Assembly (NCBI RefSeq): GCF_001552635.1
Contig: NZ_BCRO01000001.1
Location: forward strand, 124,001 to 188,000
DNA length: 64,000 nt
Reading direction: 5' to 3'
Source of the DNA: Actinomadura hibisca NBRC 15177
Lineage (GTDB): Bacteria > Actinomycetota > Actinomycetes > Streptosporangiales > Streptosporangiaceae
Each line of letters opens with the position of its first letter. Position 1 is the first letter of the stretch. The notes beneath the pieces were generated by a model that ran no database searches, was not told the DNA's origin, and saw only the letters and a program-made list of their open reading frames with translations. The position numbers and the translations under genes were made by a program. This document shows positions 62,463 to 64,000 of the stretch, in pieces.

Positions 62463-64000
62463 TGAGCGACGCGCTGCTGCGCACGGGCCGGTTCTTCGCC
62501 GGGGGAGAGGTCTCGCCCGACCACCGGGCCGTCTACCTGCGCGGCGGCCGGGAGGGCGACGCGTTCTACCGGGACCGGTGGAGCCACGACAAGGTGGTGC
62601 GGTCCACGCACGGGGTGAACTGCACGGGTTCGTGCTCGTGGAAGGTGTACGTCAAGGACGGCATCATCACCTGGGAGACCCAGGAGACCGACTACCCGTC
62701 GGTGGGGCCCGACCGCCCCGAGTACGAGCCGCGCGGCTGCCCGCGCGGCGCGGCGTTCTCCTGGTACACCTACTCGCCCACCCGCGTCCGCTTCCCCTAC
62801 GCCCGCGGCAAGCTCGTGGAGATGTACCGGGAGGCCCGCGCCCGGCTCGGCGACCCCGTGGCGGCGTGGGCCGAGATCACCACCGACCCCGAGAAGCGCC
62901 GCCGCTACCAGTCGGCGCGCGGCAAGGGCGGCCTGGTCCGGGTGGACTGGGAGGAGGCGGTCGAGATGATCGCCGCCGCCCACGTGCACACGATCAGGGA
63001 GTTCGGGCCGGACCGCGTCGCGGGGTTCTCGCCGATCCCGGCCATGTCGATGGTGTCGCACGCCGCCGGGTCGCGGTTCGTGTCGCTGCTCGGCGGGGCG
63101 ATGTTGTCGTTCTACGACTGGTACGCCGACCTGCCGGTGGCCAGCCCGCAGGTGTTCGGCGACCAGACCGACGTGCCCGAGTCGGCCGACTGGTGGGACG
63201 CGGCCTACCTGATGCTCTGGGGCTCCAACGTCCCGGTCACCCGCACCCCCGACGCGCACTGGATGGCCGAGGCCCGCTACCGGGGCCAGAAGGTCGTGGT
63301 GATGTCGCCCGACTACTCCGACGCGACCAAGTTCGCCGACGAGTGGGTCGCGCCGCACCCGGGCACCGACGGCGCGCTCGGCATGGCCATGGGCCACGTG
63401 ATCCTCAAGGAGAACTTCGCCGACCGCCGCGTCCCCGCGTTCGCCTCCTACGTCAAGCGCTTCACCGACCTGCCGTTCCTGGTCACCCTGGACGAGCGGG
63501 ACGGCGCGCACGCGCCCGGCCGCTTCCTCACCGCCGCCGACCTCGGCGAGCAGGGCGACGACGCGCCCTGGAAGACCGTGCTGCTCGACGCCGCCACCGG
63601 CGAACCGGTCGTTCCGGGCGGCTCGCTCGGCTTCCGCTGGGGCGAGGCGGGCAAGGGCCGCTGGAACCTCGACCTCGGCGACGTCGACCCGCAGCTCAGC
63701 GTCCAGGACGCCGTCCGGCACGCCGGGGAGGCGGCCGCGACCGAGAACGTCGAGGTGCTGCTGCCGCGCTTCGACGCGCCCGACGGCTCGGCCGGGACGT
63801 TGCGGCGCGGCGTGCCCGCCCGCCGCGTCGCCGGCCGCCTGGTCACCACCGTGTTCGACCTGATGCTCGCCCAGTACGGCGTCGCCCGCCCCGGCCTGCC
63901 CGGCGCGTGGCCCGCCTCCTACGACGACGCCGCCGCGCCCGGCACCCCCGCCTGGCAGGAGGAGATCACCTCGGTCCCGGCCGCGACGGCGGTCCGGCTG
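62463..64000 (+). CDS. narG: respiratory nitrate reductase alpha subunit, 3' truncated
   Basis: The first 512 residues of a protein normally about 1230 long; the frame is open to the window end. HGVNCTGSCSWKVYV with CPRG (about 50-95) is the H-x3-C-x3-C-xn-C FS0 iron-sulfur site of nitrate reductases. FYDWYADLPVASPQ (Asp about 222) supplies the molybdenum-ligating Asp. NarG reduces nitrate to nitrite with electrons from quinol through NarH and NarI, on the cytoplasmic side of the membrane. ATG 62463 has GGGGGG 5 nt upstream. narH, narJ and narI are expected beyond the window. Confidence 0.97.

Overview
The window is very GC-rich DNA from a high-GC Gram-positive actinomycete. The evidence is dense genes with GTG, ATG and one TTG start, many 1-4 bp start/stop overlaps, an IdeR/DmdR-type iron box, LysX, an F420-type LLM oxidoreductase, and two regulators of the WhiJ/Scr1 family typical of sporulating actinomycetes. 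A Streptosporangiales-like (Actinomadura-type) host would fit, but the sequence alone does not fix the genus. No tRNA, rRNA, CRISPR array or transposase was seen. The window starts inside an esterase gene and ends inside narG.

1-6.2 kb: end of an HSL-type esterase, an enoyl-CoA hydratase, an SRPBCC protein, then an orphan TAXI-type binding lipoprotein convergent with a histidine kinase. The kinase, an OmpR-type regulator and an MHS-family carboxylate symporter form one minus-strand operon. 6.4-11.8 kb: an accessory island of lower and mixed GC. It holds a WhiJ/Scr1-like module (Xre/DUF5753 regulator, DUF397 protein, divergent RsbW-like ATPase), a compact minus-strand cassette (small protein, 27-residue candidate peptide, WHxxxLHT protein with a cysteine tail, APH-fold kinase), and a DUF6879 fusion protein facing a second Xre/DUF5753 regulator. 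This island is the best candidate for an undescribed system.

11.8-20.4 kb: acyl-CoA dehydrogenase, RtcB RNA ligase, TetR regulator, an orphan ABC ATPase that has lost key catalytic residues, a secreted M28 peptidase, an Xre-like regulator, and a secreted M23 peptidase with a P-domain. 20.7-26.7 kb: a glycoside utilisation locus. It has a GH1 beta-glucosidase with an MFS partner, a convergent alpha/beta hydrolase with a second, paralogous MFS, and a divergent LacI regulator with two abutting palindromic operators.

26.7-34.5 kb: HelD/HelR-type RNA polymerase remodeller coupled to an AlkA-like glycosylase, a double-HTH/DUF4407 membrane protein, a 0.5 kb stretch without a clear gene, and a promoter-operator driving a coupled pair of acyl-CoA dehydrogenases that looks like a heteromeric enzyme. 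35-43 kb: amidohydrolase with a coupled leader ORF, MerR regulator, hypothetical protein, ACC-deaminase-like PLP enzyme, a TetR/MMPL efflux pair with duplicated operators, a second-type adenylate kinase and a universal stress protein.

43-51 kb: TPR protein, SDR, AlkC-type alkylation repair protein, a truncated DHA2 transporter remnant, a trehalose-synthase-like GH13 enzyme coupled to an LLM oxidoreductase, and an ECF sigma factor with a SnoaL-like tail. 51.4-60.1 kb: an envelope block of TetR, MMPL exporter, PAP2 phosphatase, LysX and an ABC1/UbiB kinase. 60-64 kb: an iron-boxed siderophore-interacting protein, then divergent narK and narG (nitrate respiration), the latter cut by the window edge.
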